Assembly: GCA_002690705.1 (NCBI GenBank)
Contig: NZFO01000021.1
Location: 67,594-131,593 of the forward strand
Length of the DNA stretch: 64,000 bases
Source: Magnetovibrio sp.
GTDB lineage: Bacteria; Pseudomonadota; Alphaproteobacteria; Rhodospirillales; Casp-alpha2
Direction of reading: 5' to 3'
Part shown: piece by piece, positions 37,875-47,320 of the stretch
Layout: the number at the start of each line of letters is the position of its first letter
How positions within the stretch are numbered: position 1 is the stretch's first letter
Made by a program: the position numbers and the translations under genes
Notes under the pieces: model-generated
What the model was told of the DNA's origin: nothing
Databases searched by the model: none
The model's input: only the letters and a program-made list of their open reading frames with translations

Positions 37875-38960
37875 ATGGCAAAGATGGATGATCTTGAAGC
37901 ACTGCGCTTAAAATTAAACGAAGCTGTCCAAGAGGCCCAAGACAGTGATGCTCTAGAAGCTATCCGAGTCGACGCGCTCGGTAAAAAGGGCCAAATTACA
38001 ACTTTAATGCGGGGATTAAGCAATATAGCGCCTGAAGACCGGAAAGCATCCGGGCAAGCTTTCAACGCGCTGAAAAGTGAAATTACCAAAGCTATTGAAA
38101 TCCGGCAAACCACACTCGCAGATATTGAGCTAGATGCGAGACTCGCCGCAGATCGCATAGATGTTACCCTTCCAAGTCGCCCGGAATGTGATGGGTGTAT
38201 CCATCCAATAAGTCAGACCATTGACGAAGTTGTAGCAATTCTCGGCGAGATGGGCTTAAGCGTGGAAGCGGGACCCGATATAGAAGATGACTGGCATAAT
38301 TTTACAGCACTCAATATCCCATCCGATCACCCGGCACGGCAAGAACATGATACATTTTACCTGCCTAGTGGCCCAAACGGCGAGAGGAAGGTCTTGCGCA
38401 CACATACCTCCCCTGTACAAATCCGAACCATGCAAAATGGCAACCCACCATTTCGCGTAATAGCGCCAGGACGAACTTACCGGTGCGATTACGACGCAAC
38501 TCACTCACCAATGTTTCATCAAATTGAAGGTCTCGTTGTTGATGAAAACACTCACATGGGACATTTAAAGGGTTGTCTAATAGAATTTTGCCGCGCGTTT
38601 TTTCGCGTTGATGATTTACCAGTTCGTTTCCGTCCGAGCTATTTTCCTTTCACCGAGCCCTCTGCAGAAGTTGATATCGGATGCACACGCGAGGGTGGCG
38701 CTTTCAAAATTGGTCACGGAGATGATTGGCTAGAGATCCTTGGCTGCGGGATGGTAAACCCAAATGTCCTCAAGAATTGCGGCATTAATCCCGATAAATA
38801 TCAAGGATTCGCTTTCGGCATGGGCGTAGAGCGACTCGCTATGCTGAAATACGGTATTCCTGACCTTAGAACCTTTTATGAGTCTGATTTGCGATGGCTG
38901 CGACACTTCGGTTTTAGTGCATTGGATGTACCTAGCATGGTCGGGGGAATTAATCGATGA
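37875..38960 (+). CDS. pheS: Phenylalanyl-tRNA synthetase alpha subunit
   Basis: PheS carries the class II catalytic site of the alpha2-beta2 enzyme. The 361-residue protein has an N-terminal coiled-coil for tRNA binding (residues about 1-90), then GPDIEDDWHNFTALNIPSDH, the motif 2 region PGRTYRCDYDATHSPMFHQ and motif 3 FAFGMGVERLAMLKYGI. ATG 37875 and ATG 37884 are both possible starts. Its stop overlaps the pheT start (ATGA). The 98-bp gap after rplT contains a 14-codon frame in the place where E. coli has the pheM leader peptide. Confidence 0.97.
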   Translation: MAKMDDLEALRLKLNEAVQEAQDSDALEAIRVDALGKKGQITTLMRGLSNIAPEDRKASGQAFNALKSEITKAIEIRQTTLADIELDARLAADRIDVTLPSRPECDGCIHPISQTIDEVVAILGEMGLSVEAGPDIEDDWHNFTALNIPSDHPARQEHDTFYLPSGPNGERKVLRTHTSPVQIRTMQNGNPPFRVIAPGRTYRCDYDATHSPMFHQIEGLVVDENTHMGHLKGCLIEFCRAFFRVDDLPVRFRPSYFPFTEPSAEVDIGCTREGGAFKIGHGDDWLEILGCGMVNPNVLKNCGINPDKYQGFAFGMGVERLAMLKYGIPDLRTFYESDLRWLRHFGFSALDVPSMVGGINR

Positions 38961-41365
38961 AGTTCACCATTAGCTGGTTACGCGATCATCTTGAATTTGA
39001 ATCAGGAATAGAGATATTACTTCACCGTTTGACCATGATCGGTCTCGAAGTTGAAAAGGCTACTAATAAGTCAGATGGCCTAGAATCTTTTGTTGTTGGT
39101 CATGTCAAGGAAGTCGTGCAGCACCCAAATGCTGATAACCTCAAAGTCTGTCAGGTAGATAACGGCTCTGCGATATTCGAGGTTGTTTGCGGTGCACCTA
39201 ATGCGCGTGCCGGCTTAAAAAGCGTTTTTGCAGCAGAGGGTAGTTTTATACCAGGCACAGGGGTCAAATTAAAAAAGACCACGATTCGGGACATCGAGAG
39301 TTGTGGTATGTTGTTGTCGGAGCGCGAATTAGGTCTTTCAGACGAACATGAGGGTATCATAGAATTGCCCGGAGGCTCGCCTATCGGAGAATCCATCGTC
39401 GATATAATGACACTAAACGACCCTATTATTGAGATCGCAATTACACCTAACCGTGGCGACTGCCTAGGTGTACGCGGTATTGCGCGTGACTTAGCAGCAT
39501 CAGGATTTGGCTCGCTTAAAGACCTCAACACTAAGTCTGTTGAGGGAACCTTTGAAAGTCCTCATCGCGTCGTGCTCGATCTTAATAATGAAATGCGCAA
39601 TGCTTGTCCCTATTTCATTGGTCGCACCTTAAAGGGTGTCAAGAATACAGAAAGTCCCAAATGGATGAAAGAGCGCCTGGTTGCTGTCGGACTCAGGCCT
39701 GTGTCCGTTTTAGTAGATGTAACCAATTACTTAACTTTTGACCTAGGACGCCCGTTGCATGTATTTGACGCCGGAAAAATAAAAGGCGATATCCGTGTGC
39801 GTATGGCTGTGGGTGGCGAGTGCATCCATGCCCTCGACGGAAAACAATATAGTTTAGATACCGAAATTTGCGTTGTTGCAGACGACAACGGGCCTGAAAG
39901 TCTTGGCGGAGTAATGGGTGGTGAGGAGTCCGGCTGCTCTCAAATGACTACGGATATTTTCGTCGAGAGCGCCTATTTTGATCCCATCCGCACAGCAATA
40001 ACTGGACGTAAGCTTAACATCCTGTCCGATGCACGTTACCGTTTTGAGCGAGGTGTTGACCCGGCGTTCCTAAAGGAAGGAATGGAGATTGCTACTCGGC
40101 TTATCATGGATATCTGTGGTGGCGAAGCCTCTCACTTGGTAACTGCAGGTGCGGAGCCGAAATGGGGGCGCAAAGTTACCATGCGAGCAGATAGGCCAAA
40201 AACACTCGGTGGTGTTGACATTACAGAAGATGAAATTGAAAAAATTTTAACCAATCTTGGCTTTAAGGTCTCATACAATGGGGTAATTTTCAGTGCGGAT
40301 GTTCCCTCGTGGCGGAACGATATCACTAGTGAGTCGTGTCTAGTTGAAGAGGTCTTGCGTCTTCACGGCTTTGACAAAATCCCTGTGGTCACTCTTCCAA
40401 GGAAAGAACCTTTGCCGGGTGTGGCGTTGAGTTCGCAGAACCGCCGCCAATCTCAGGCACGCCGAGCGTTAGCAGCCCGCGGAATGACCGAAATAGTGAC
40501 GTACTCATTCCTAGCTAAGACAGATGCAAAACGATTTGGTGGAGCAAATGAAAAACTTTTTGTGACGAATCCGATAAGTGCAGAATTGGACGTCATGCGA
40601 CCTTCTTTGCTTCCGAACCTAATCGATGCCGCAGCGCGAAATGGCACTCGCGGAATTGAAAATACCCAGTTTTTTGAAGTTGGCCCACAATTCACTGGGG
40701 ATACGCCTGATGAACAGGCCATCGTCGCCAGTGGACTTCGGAGCGGCTACTCGAGTTCCCGACACTGGACCGAGTCAAGGCGCCCTGTCGATACTTTTGA
40801 CGTAAAAGCCGACGCTTTAGCTATCTTAGCAGATCTGGGTGTTACGACTAGCCGCCTCCAAGTGGTGGCTAACGCACCAGACTATTACCACCCGGGTCGA
40901 TCCGGTGTAATTAGGCAGGGGCCAACAAATATCTTGGCGTACTTTGGTGAAGTTCATCCGAGCGTTTTGCGTAAAATGGATCTAGATTCTTCAGCATGTG
41001 GCTTCGAGGTTTATCTCGATAATATACCGGGGCCAAGATCTCGTGGCGGTACCGCCAGATTACCATTAAAGCTATCTAGATATCAAAAGGTGGAACGTGA
41101 CTTCGCCTTCATCGTTGATCAAGATATCTCAGCTCAAGAAATCTTTTTAGCTGCTACAAGTGCGGACAAAACACTTATCACAGATGTCAATATATTCGAT
41201 GTTTTTTCCGGGGGAGCTTTTGACAAAGGTCAAAAATCGATCGCATTCACAATAACTTTACAACCTCGAAAAAATACGTTGTCAGAATCTGAGATTGAAA
41301 CTGTTAGCGCTAAAGTGATTGAAAACGTGGAAAAACGCACAGCCGCAAAATTACGGACCTCGTGA
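38957..41365 (+). CDS. pheT: Phenylalanyl-tRNA synthetase beta subunit
   Basis: PheT handles tRNA recognition and editing of mischarged Tyr. The 802-residue protein begins MKFTISWLRDHLE and includes the tRNA-binding/EMAP-II-like domain (VGHVKEVVQHPNADNLKVCQ, residues about 35-150), the B3/B4 editing region, the B5 domain, the catalytic-like core and the C-terminal FDX-ACB anticodon domain (LSRYQKVERDFAFIVDQD). Length and order are normal. It is coupled to pheS and ends 82 bp before the convergent GntR regulator gene. Confidence 0.97.
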   Translation: MKFTISWLRDHLEFESGIEILLHRLTMIGLEVEKATNKSDGLESFVVGHVKEVVQHPNADNLKVCQVDNGSAIFEVVCGAPNARAGLKSVFAAEGSFIPGTGVKLKKTTIRDIESCGMLLSERELGLSDEHEGIIELPGGSPIGESIVDIMTLNDPIIEIAITPNRGDCLGVRGIARDLAASGFGSLKDLNTKSVEGTFESPHRVVLDLNNEMRNACPYFIGRTLKGVKNTESPKWMKERLVAVGLRPVSVLVDVTNYLTFDLGRPLHVFDAGKIKGDIRVRMAVGGECIHALDGKQYSLDTEICVVADDNGPESLGGVMGGEESGCSQMTTDIFVESAYFDPIRTAITGRKLNILSDARYRFERGVDPAFLKEGMEIATRLIMDICGGEASHLVTAGAEPKWGRKVTMRADRPKTLGGVDITEDEIEKILTNLGFKVSYNGVIFSADVPSWRNDITSESCLVEEVLRLHGFDKIPVVTLPRKEPLPGVALSSQNRRQSQARRALAARGMTEIVTYSFLAKTDAKRFGGANEKLFVTNPISAELDVMRPSLLPNLIDAAARNGTRGIENTQFFEVGPQFTGDTPDEQAIVASGLRSGYSSSRHWTESRRPVDTFDVKADALAILADLGVTTSRLQVVANAPDYYHPGRSGVIRQGPTNILAYFGEVHPSVLRKMDLDSSACGFEVYLDNIPGPRSRGGTARLPLKLSRYQKVERDFAFIVDQDISAQEIFLAATSADKTLITDVNIFDVFSGGAFDKGQKSIAFTITLQPRKNTLSESEIETVSAKVIENVEKRTAAKLRTS

Positions 41366-41447
41366 GAGATATCAAGGTGATATAATACCCAAAAATAAGG
41401 TGTTTATAGAGTACACCGTTAAAAGTTTAAATTCCAGACTTTGATGC

Positions 41448-42140
41448 CTATAAACACTCCGATGAATACGAAATACTCCCAAGAGCGCGTTTAACCGCCC
41501 CCAATTTGCTCATAAGATGGGATTTTAGCAAGACGGCAAGCTGTTCGCCATCTCTGTCCTCAAGCGCCCTCAAAATTGCCTCGTGCTCAAACATTGCCTC
41601 GTTCCATCGCTGTCGACTTGAATTAGCCAAATATCGCACCCGACGAACCCGGCCCTCTAAACCGTCATAGACACTCGTTAACGATGGATTTCGTGCAGTT
41701 TCCATAATCTTACGGTGGATGGCCTGATTAAGTTGCGAATATTGATGATGCTCGACACGGGCATGGTGAAGCGCCATCTGATAGTGCAAAGCTCTAATTT
41801 CAGCAATATCAGAGTCAGATGCGCGTAAACATGCCAATTCACCTGATAGAGCCTCTAAAGCTCCCATGATTGGAAATAGCTCTTCAGCATCTGCAGGCGT
41901 TAAACGTGTAACTCTAGCCCCTCGATTGGGTAAAAGTGTTATCAACCCCTCAGATGCGAGCACCTTTAATGCCTCACGCAGCGGAGTACGGGAAATACCA
42001 AACCTCTGACACAAATCCTTCTCAGGGACCCGAACGTCCGGCAGTAATTCACCGTGAAAAATCAATGTTCGAAGCCTAGCCACAATTTCTTCATGCAACA
42101 GTGGTTTTCGGATTTGCGTGTGTGTCAAAGAGGCAAACAT
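41448..42140 (-). CDS. GntR-family transcriptional regulator, FadR/FCD subfamily
   Basis: The 230-residue regulator has an N-terminal winged helix-turn-helix with VPEKDLCQRFGISRTPLREAL and LITLLPNRGARVTRL (residues about 25-75). A C-terminal all-helical FCD ligand domain follows, with its usual metal/ligand histidine pattern (HHQYSQLNQAIHRKIM). FCD regulators often sense hydroxy- or keto-acids and bind TTGTATACAA-like palindromes. It is encoded 13 bp after the hydroxyacid dehydrogenase on the same strand. Two perfect inverted repeats in the divergent promoter region are good candidates for its sites. Activator or repressor function is unknown. Confidence 0.92.
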   Translation of the reverse strand: MFASLTHTQIRKPLLHEEIVARLRTLIFHGELLPDVRVPEKDLCQRFGISRTPLREALKVLASEGLITLLPNRGARVTRLTPADAEELFPIMGALEALSGELACLRASDSDIAEIRALHYQMALHHARVEHHQYSQLNQAIHRKIMETARNPSLTSVYDGLEGRVRRVRYLANSSRQRWNEAMFEHEAILRALEDRDGEQLAVLLKSHLMSKLGAVKRALGSISYSSECL

Positions 42141-42153
42141 TTACAAAGTATAG

Positions 42154-45141
42154 TCATTTGACTTCCCTATTTACCAACGCTCGCTCGAGCACCGCAGCGA
42201 CATGGACGGCTTTGCGCGCAGTTCCATCATAAATCTGATGCCGGCAGCTGGTACCGTCAGCCACAATTAATGACTCCGCGTCAGCCGCGCGGACAACTGG
42301 TAATAAGCTCAATTCAGCCATTCGCATCGAGTTTTCAAAGTTATCAACATCGTAACCAAAGGCGCCAGCCATGCCACAACAACTGCTCTCGATTGTTTCA
42401 ATCTTGAGGTTCGGAATTAGCGAGAGTGATTCCTCAACTGCCCCCATAACTCCAAATGCTTTTTGGTGACAATGACCGTGCAATAATGCTTTACGCTCTG
42501 GTAATGGTTTGAGATTAAGCTTTAAACGTTTCGCTTCACTCTCTCGCGTTAAAAATTCTTCAAACAACAGAGCTTGATCAGATAACTTACGGGCTGCATC
42601 TCTTGGAATAAGAGCGCTGAATTCGTCGCGCATAGTTAATAAACAAGATGGCTCCAATCCAACTATTGGAACGCCACGTTCTACAAATGGTAATAATGCG
42701 TCAACTGTCCGGAGGGCCTCTTTTCGCGCTTGATCAACAAGACCGGCTGCAAGAAATGTTCGACCACAACAGAGTGGTCGACTGCTGCGTCGGTCATTTG
42801 CAAGATGGACCCGATACCCACCTGCTTCCAATACCGCCACGGCAGAGCGAGCATTTTCCGGCTCAAACCAGGTGGTAAAAGTATCAGCCCACAAGACTAC
42901 CTCTGGACCGTGCTCAGTCTTGGATGCCAAACTATTGGAGTTGAATGGCACTAAGCTCCATGCTGGTAACTTACGTTGCGCACTAAATCCGGTCAGTATC
43001 TCACTCAACTTGGCAAGACCTGGTAAGCGGTCACGCAAATTCAAAAACCACCCAAACTTGCTCGCCCACGGCGCATAAAGCGGCAGGAACGCTACGAGTC
43101 TATCAAAAATACGCATGCCATGCCGTTGACCAAAATGATATAGGAATTCTGTTTTCATCCGCGTCATATCTACGCCAGTTGGACACTCCCGCTTACATCC
43201 TTTGCACCCAATACAAAGTCTCATGGTTTCAGCCATAGAGTCAGACGTAAACGCTTCTGGGCCAAGCTGACCTGATATTGCGAGACGCAATGTGTTAGCT
43301 CGTCCACGGGTTACATGTTGCTCGTCTTTTGTAATTCGGTAGCTGGGACACATCACTCCGCCATCGCGTTTGCGACAAGCCCCGTTATTGTTACACATTT
43401 CAATTGCATCAGAAAAACCACCCCATTCAGACCAATCAAGTGCGGTATCGGGCATATGTGCCTCATAACCAGGTTTATATCGAAAAAGGGCACGATCATC
43501 CATTTTTGGTGGGTCAACAATTTTGCCCGGATTCATAATCCCGGCAACATCAAATTGCGCTTTGACCTCTCTGAAAGTATCAATCATCGCCGAACCGAAC
43601 ATGGCCTCATGAAACTCGGACCTAACCAATCCATCACCGTGCTCGCCAGAATGTGAACCTTTATATTCACGAACTATCTCGAATGCAGCTTCCGCGATAA
43701 CACGCATCTTGCGCGTATCAAGATCGGTTTTTAAATTTAGAACAGGCCGCACATGCAAGCATCCGACCGAAGCGTGGGCATACCAAGTGCCCTTAGTGTC
43801 GTGTTTATCAAAAACCTCCGTCAAACGCGCCGTGTAATCTGCTAAATCTTCTAATCGAACTGCGCAGTCTTCGATAAATGAGATCGGCTTGCCCTCCGTT
43901 TTCATGGACATCATTATGTTGAGACCTGATTTCCTCACCTCCCACACATCCTTTTGAAAATTCAGGTCGGATGCTTCAACAACCCCGTTAGCGAAGCCCA
44001 TATCCGCCATTAAACAAACCAGATCGGCCAATTTTTTACGCTGAGTATTTGGTTCGTCCCCGGCAAACTCAACCAAAAGTAATGCATCAGGCTCACCTTT
44101 CACGAATCGGTCAACTGACGTCTTAAACATGGGAATGTCACGGGCTAGATTTATCATTGTACGGTCAACTAACTCTACGGCCGAAGGTCCAAGTTCGACT
44201 ATGTACTGGGTTGAGGCCATCGCCTCATAGAAGGTTGGGAAATGGCAAATGCCTAATACTTTATGTTCAGGCAGGGGTTTTAGCTCTAGTTCCAATCCCG
44301 TGGAGAAAGCCAAGGTGCCCTCAGATCCCACAAGTAGGTGTGCCAAATTAGGGTGGGTTTGCGGCTGCCCTATGGTGCCTTTTACCCAATCACCACGTGG
44401 TGCTCCCCCTGGAATAAGCGCGTCCACATTATAGCCACCAACCCGGCGCATAACATCAGGAAAATTAGCCCTGATGGTCCCCATGCGACGCCGACCTATG
44501 TCCAAAACCTCACTGACAAGCCCTGACTGATATTTACTTAAATGAGCAAGAGAAGCGTTATCAGAAACCTCACCGAAGGTCATCACTGAGCTGTCAGGCA
44601 ATACTGCTTTAATAGCGTGAACATTATCACGCATCGTTCCATAAACTATCGAGCGCGCCCCACACGAATTGTTTCCAGCCATCCCACCCAAAGTAGCACG
44701 ACTCGAAGTTGAAACATCTACAGGAAACCATAGACCGTGTGGCTTCAAGTATGCATTGAGATGGTCGAGAACTAACCCCGGTTCAACTAGGACATGCCTA
44801 GATTCTAGATCGAAGCTTTTGATTTTATTCAGGTGCTTTGTACAATCAACGACCAGAGCCTCGCCGACAGTTTGGCCACATTGGGACGTGCCTCCACCCC
44901 TCGGCAAAAGACCAATCCCCTCGTTTTTCGCTAGGTCTACTACCACACGGATGTCATCTTCCGTTTTTGGAATAACCACACCGATAGGCTCTATTTGATA
45001 ATGGGAAGCATCCGTGGAATAACGTCCCCGAGTGAAAGGGTCGAAGTGCACCTCCCCTTCTATCGACGACACTAAACGCTGCATGAGACGTGACTCGCCT
45101 ATACGCCCGGAACCAGTGAGGCGAGGCCTTGAACTCGACAT
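42154..45141 (-). CDS. FAD-linked oxidase with Fe-S and CCG domains (D-2-hydroxyacid dehydrogenase, YdiJ/D-lactate type)
   Basis: The 995-residue protein fuses three modules. First is an FAD-binding PCMH domain (LLPRGGGTSQCGQTVG, GMAGNNSCGARSI) with a vanillyl-oxidase-like C-domain (HGDGLVRSEFHEAMFG). Next is a ferredoxin-type unit with CNNNGACRKRDGGVMCPSYR and CIGCKGCKRECPTG that holds two Fe-S clusters. Last is a C-terminal CCG unit (CCGRTFLAAGLVDQARKEA, SSCCGMAGAFGYD). Relatives oxidise D-2-hydroxyglutarate or D-lactate and pass electrons to the membrane quinone pool. The substrate is not fixed by sequence. I chose ATG 45141, which has AGGA about eight bases upstream; a frame to 45201 would cover a palindrome in the promoter region. 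Confidence 0.9.
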   Translation of the reverse strand: MSSSRPRLTGSGRIGESRLMQRLVSSIEGEVHFDPFTRGRYSTDASHYQIEPIGVVIPKTEDDIRVVVDLAKNEGIGLLPRGGGTSQCGQTVGEALVVDCTKHLNKIKSFDLESRHVLVEPGLVLDHLNAYLKPHGLWFPVDVSTSSRATLGGMAGNNSCGARSIVYGTMRDNVHAIKAVLPDSSVMTFGEVSDNASLAHLSKYQSGLVSEVLDIGRRRMGTIRANFPDVMRRVGGYNVDALIPGGAPRGDWVKGTIGQPQTHPNLAHLLVGSEGTLAFSTGLELELKPLPEHKVLGICHFPTFYEAMASTQYIVELGPSAVELVDRTMINLARDIPMFKTSVDRFVKGEPDALLLVEFAGDEPNTQRKKLADLVCLMADMGFANGVVEASDLNFQKDVWEVRKSGLNIMMSMKTEGKPISFIEDCAVRLEDLADYTARLTEVFDKHDTKGTWYAHASVGCLHVRPVLNLKTDLDTRKMRVIAEAAFEIVREYKGSHSGEHGDGLVRSEFHEAMFGSAMIDTFREVKAQFDVAGIMNPGKIVDPPKMDDRALFRYKPGYEAHMPDTALDWSEWGGFSDAIEMCNNNGACRKRDGGVMCPSYRITKDEQHVTRGRANTLRLAISGQLGPEAFTSDSMAETMRLCIGCKGCKRECPTGVDMTRMKTEFLYHFGQRHGMRIFDRLVAFLPLYAPWASKFGWFLNLRDRLPGLAKLSEILTGFSAQRKLPAWSLVPFNSNSLASKTEHGPEVVLWADTFTTWFEPENARSAVAVLEAGGYRVHLANDRRSSRPLCCGRTFLAAGLVDQARKEALRTVDALLPFVERGVPIVGLEPSCLLTMRDEFSALIPRDAARKLSDQALLFEEFLTRESEAKRLKLNLKPLPERKALLHGHCHQKAFGVMGAVEESLSLIPNLKIETIESSCCGMAGAFGYDVDNFENSMRMAELSLLPVVRAADAESLIVADGTSCRHQIYDGTARKAVHVAAVLERALVNREVK

Positions 45142-45180
45142 ATCTCTTTTCCTAGTTACTTTGAATAAACCATAAACTAT

Positions 45181-45198
45181 CATTTTGCATACAAAATG
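45181..45198. promoter_or_regulatory. Perfect inverted repeat, candidate GntR (FCD) operator 1
   Basis: CATTTTG and CAAAATG form a perfect 7-4-7 inverted repeat centred on CATA, giving TTTTGCATACAAAA. This is close to the TTGTATACAA-like sites bound by FCD-type GntR regulators. It sits 40 bases upstream of the hydroxyacid dehydrogenase start, in the promoter zone. Confidence 0.6.
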
Positions 45199-45279
45199 CA
45201 ATAAGTTTACTCACCCACTGGAGGATTGATCTGAAATATGGGGAATAACTATTATCATAAATGTGGTTGCAGTGGACAT

Positions 45280-45300
45280 AAATGAATGCATAATTCATTT
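45280..45300. promoter_or_regulatory. Perfect inverted repeat, candidate operator 2
   Basis: AAATGAAT (45280-45287) and ATTCATTT (45293-45300) are perfect reverse complements around GCATA. The centre TGCATA is shared with the other palindrome 99 bases away. It ends 28 bases before the aminotransferase ATG. The pair would let one regulator control both divergent transcripts. Confidence 0.5.
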
Positions 45301-45328
45301 AGCTTGTATATTGAAGGGTTATTTTATC

Positions 45329-46498
45329 ATGGCTTTCCGTAGTGGCCGTCATTATTTGCAGATACCGGGTCCAAGCAATGTACCAGATCGCATTCTCCGC
45401 GCCATCGACCACCCTACGATAGATCATCGCGGACCCGATTTTGCCGAGCTCGGCCACACCTGCCTTAATGGCATGAAAAAAATCTTTAAAACTAAAAGCC
45501 ACGTAATTATTTACCCAGCGTCTGGAACAGGTGCTTGGGAAGCTGCGTTGGTAAATGTGCTTAGCCCGGGTGATAAAGTTCTGATGTACGAAACCGGACA
45601 GTTCGCGTCACTTTGGAATGAACTGGCACAGCGAATTGGTCTCTTACCCGAGTTTATAGAGGGAACTTGGCGTAGCGGAGCAGACGCGGGAGCTATTGAA
45701 GAACGTCTCAAAGGAGACACAAAACATGAAATAAAGGCTGTTTGCGTCGTCCATAACGAGACATCGACGGGTGCAACTTCTAATATCCCCGCAGTGCGCG
45801 CCGCGTTGAATACCGCGCACCATCCAGCACTTTTAATCGTTGATACTATCTCATCGTTGGCCTCCATCGATTATCGTCATGACGAATGGGGGGTTGACAT
45901 CACTGTTTCTGGTTCGCAAAAAGGCCTGATGCTGCCGCCCGGGCTGAGCTTCAACGCAATCAGCGAAAAGGCTCTCAAAGCAAGTGAGACCGCTGTACTG
46001 CCGAGATCTTACTGGGATTGGTCATCAATGATTGAAAATAACAAGACGGGGTATTTTCCCTATACGCCGGCCACTAACCTACTCTACGGCTTAAAAGAAG
46101 CACTTGCTATGCTTTTCGAGGAAGGGCTAGCCAACGTATTTGCGCGCCATAACCGTCACGCGGAAGCCACTCGGCAAGCAGTGCAAGCTTGGGGCATGGA
46201 AATTCTATGCAATAACCCGAATGAATTCTCAAGCGTATTAACCGCCGTTGTGGTGCCTGACAACATTGATGCTGATTATCTCCGCAGTGTGATTTTAAAC
46301 AATTTCGACATGTCACTCGGGACAGGACTTGGTAAAATGAAAGGTAAAATATTCCGCATTGGGCATCTTGGGGACTTTAATGATCTTGCGTTAATCGGCA
46401 CGCTTGCTGGCGTTGAAATGGGCTTAAGCCTGGCACAAGTTCCTTATCAAAAAGGGGGGGTCGAGAGGGCTATGACTTACCTAGCGAAGTCGTCCTAA
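45329..46498 (+). CDS. Class V aminotransferase of the alanine/serine-glyoxylate family
   Basis: The 389-residue PLP enzyme begins with LQIPGPSNVPDRILRAIDHP, the hallmark of alanine-glyoxylate/serine-glyoxylate aminotransferases. It has the PLP lysine in VSGSQKGLMLPPGLSF (near residue 200). It likely moves an amino group from Ser or Ala to glyoxylate, though other oxo-acids are possible in this family. ATG 45329 has GAAGGG ten bases upstream. It is the first gene of a + strand operon whose next start overlaps its stop (TAATG), and it is divergent from the hydroxyacid dehydrogenase. Confidence 0.9.
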   Translation: MAFRSGRHYLQIPGPSNVPDRILRAIDHPTIDHRGPDFAELGHTCLNGMKKIFKTKSHVIIYPASGTGAWEAALVNVLSPGDKVLMYETGQFASLWNELAQRIGLLPEFIEGTWRSGADAGAIEERLKGDTKHEIKAVCVVHNETSTGATSNIPAVRAALNTAHHPALLIVDTISSLASIDYRHDEWGVDITVSGSQKGLMLPPGLSFNAISEKALKASETAVLPRSYWDWSSMIENNKTGYFPYTPATNLLYGLKEALAMLFEEGLANVFARHNRHAEATRQAVQAWGMEILCNNPNEFSSVLTAVVVPDNIDADYLRSVILNNFDMSLGTGLGKMKGKIFRIGHLGDFNDLALIGTLAGVEMGLSLAQVPYQKGGVERAMTYLAKSS

Positions 46499-47295
46499 TG
46501 AGTTCCGAAAATGACGAGAAGACAGTTATTATCGAGCGAAATAATAATGATATCGTCACAGTCGTTCTCAACCGGCCACATAAATTAAATGCCTTTACTC
46601 GGTCTATGTGGGGCCGAATGGGCGAGGTGTTTCGGGAATTGAACTCAGACGACACTATCCGTTGTATTATTATCCGCGGTGCCGGCGAAAGAGCTTTTGG
46701 ACCGGGGAATGATATTTCTGAATTTAAAACAGAACGAAACAACGGGGACCAGGCAAAAGTCTATGGTGAACTAATGCACGAGACCATACAGGCGTTGAGA
46801 GCACTTCGTCACCCAACCGTAGCCATGATCCATGGTATCTGCGTTGGAGGCGGTCTCGAAATTGCCGGTCTTTGCGACATTCGGGTCTGCGGTGAGAGTT
46901 CAAAATTTGGTGCACCTATCGCCAAGCTTGGGTTAGTAATGGCCTATCAAGAAATATCATGCCTCAAAGACCTAATTGGTCACCAAGGTGCGCTCGAGGT
47001 ATTGTTAGAGGCTCGGACTATGAATGCTAAAGAGGCTGAACAGAGGGGCATTGTGAGCCGTGTTACACGAGACGAGGACGTGGAATCAGAGGCTATCGCG
47101 ACTGCAGAGCGCATTGCAGCGGGTGCACCTTTAGTTCACAGATGGCATAAAAAATTTCTTAACCGACTCCGGGATGCGAGGCCTCTGACCAAAGCCGAAC
47201 TAGACGAGGGTTTCGATTGTTACGACACAGAAGATTTTCAGACTGGTTACAACGCCTTTCTCAATAAAGAAACGCCCTTATTTAAGGGAAAATAA
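46498..47295 (+). CDS. Enoyl-CoA hydratase/isomerase family protein (crotonase fold), with an altered active site
   Basis: The 265-residue protein has the crotonase oxyanion elements in ERAFGPGNDISEF and HGICVGGGLEIAGLCDIRV. The first catalytic Glu of enoyl-CoA hydratases (in GGGxE) is kept. The second, usually in FGxPE, is replaced: the segment reads FGAPIAKLGL. One-Glu crotonases often catalyse isomerisation, decarboxylation or hydrolysis instead of hydration, so the reaction is uncertain. Its start overlaps the aminotransferase stop by one base, and a CoA-transferase gene follows after 25 bp. Confidence 0.85.
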   Translation: MSSENDEKTVIIERNNNDIVTVVLNRPHKLNAFTRSMWGRMGEVFRELNSDDTIRCIIIRGAGERAFGPGNDISEFKTERNNGDQAKVYGELMHETIQALRALRHPTVAMIHGICVGGGLEIAGLCDIRVCGESSKFGAPIAKLGLVMAYQEISCLKDLIGHQGALEVLLEARTMNAKEAEQRGIVSRVTRDEDVESEAIATAERIAAGAPLVHRWHKKFLNRLRDARPLTKAELDEGFDCYDTEDFQTGYNAFLNKETPLFKGK

Positions 47296-47320
47296 TCAAT
47301 CAGGGATAAAATAGCAGAGA

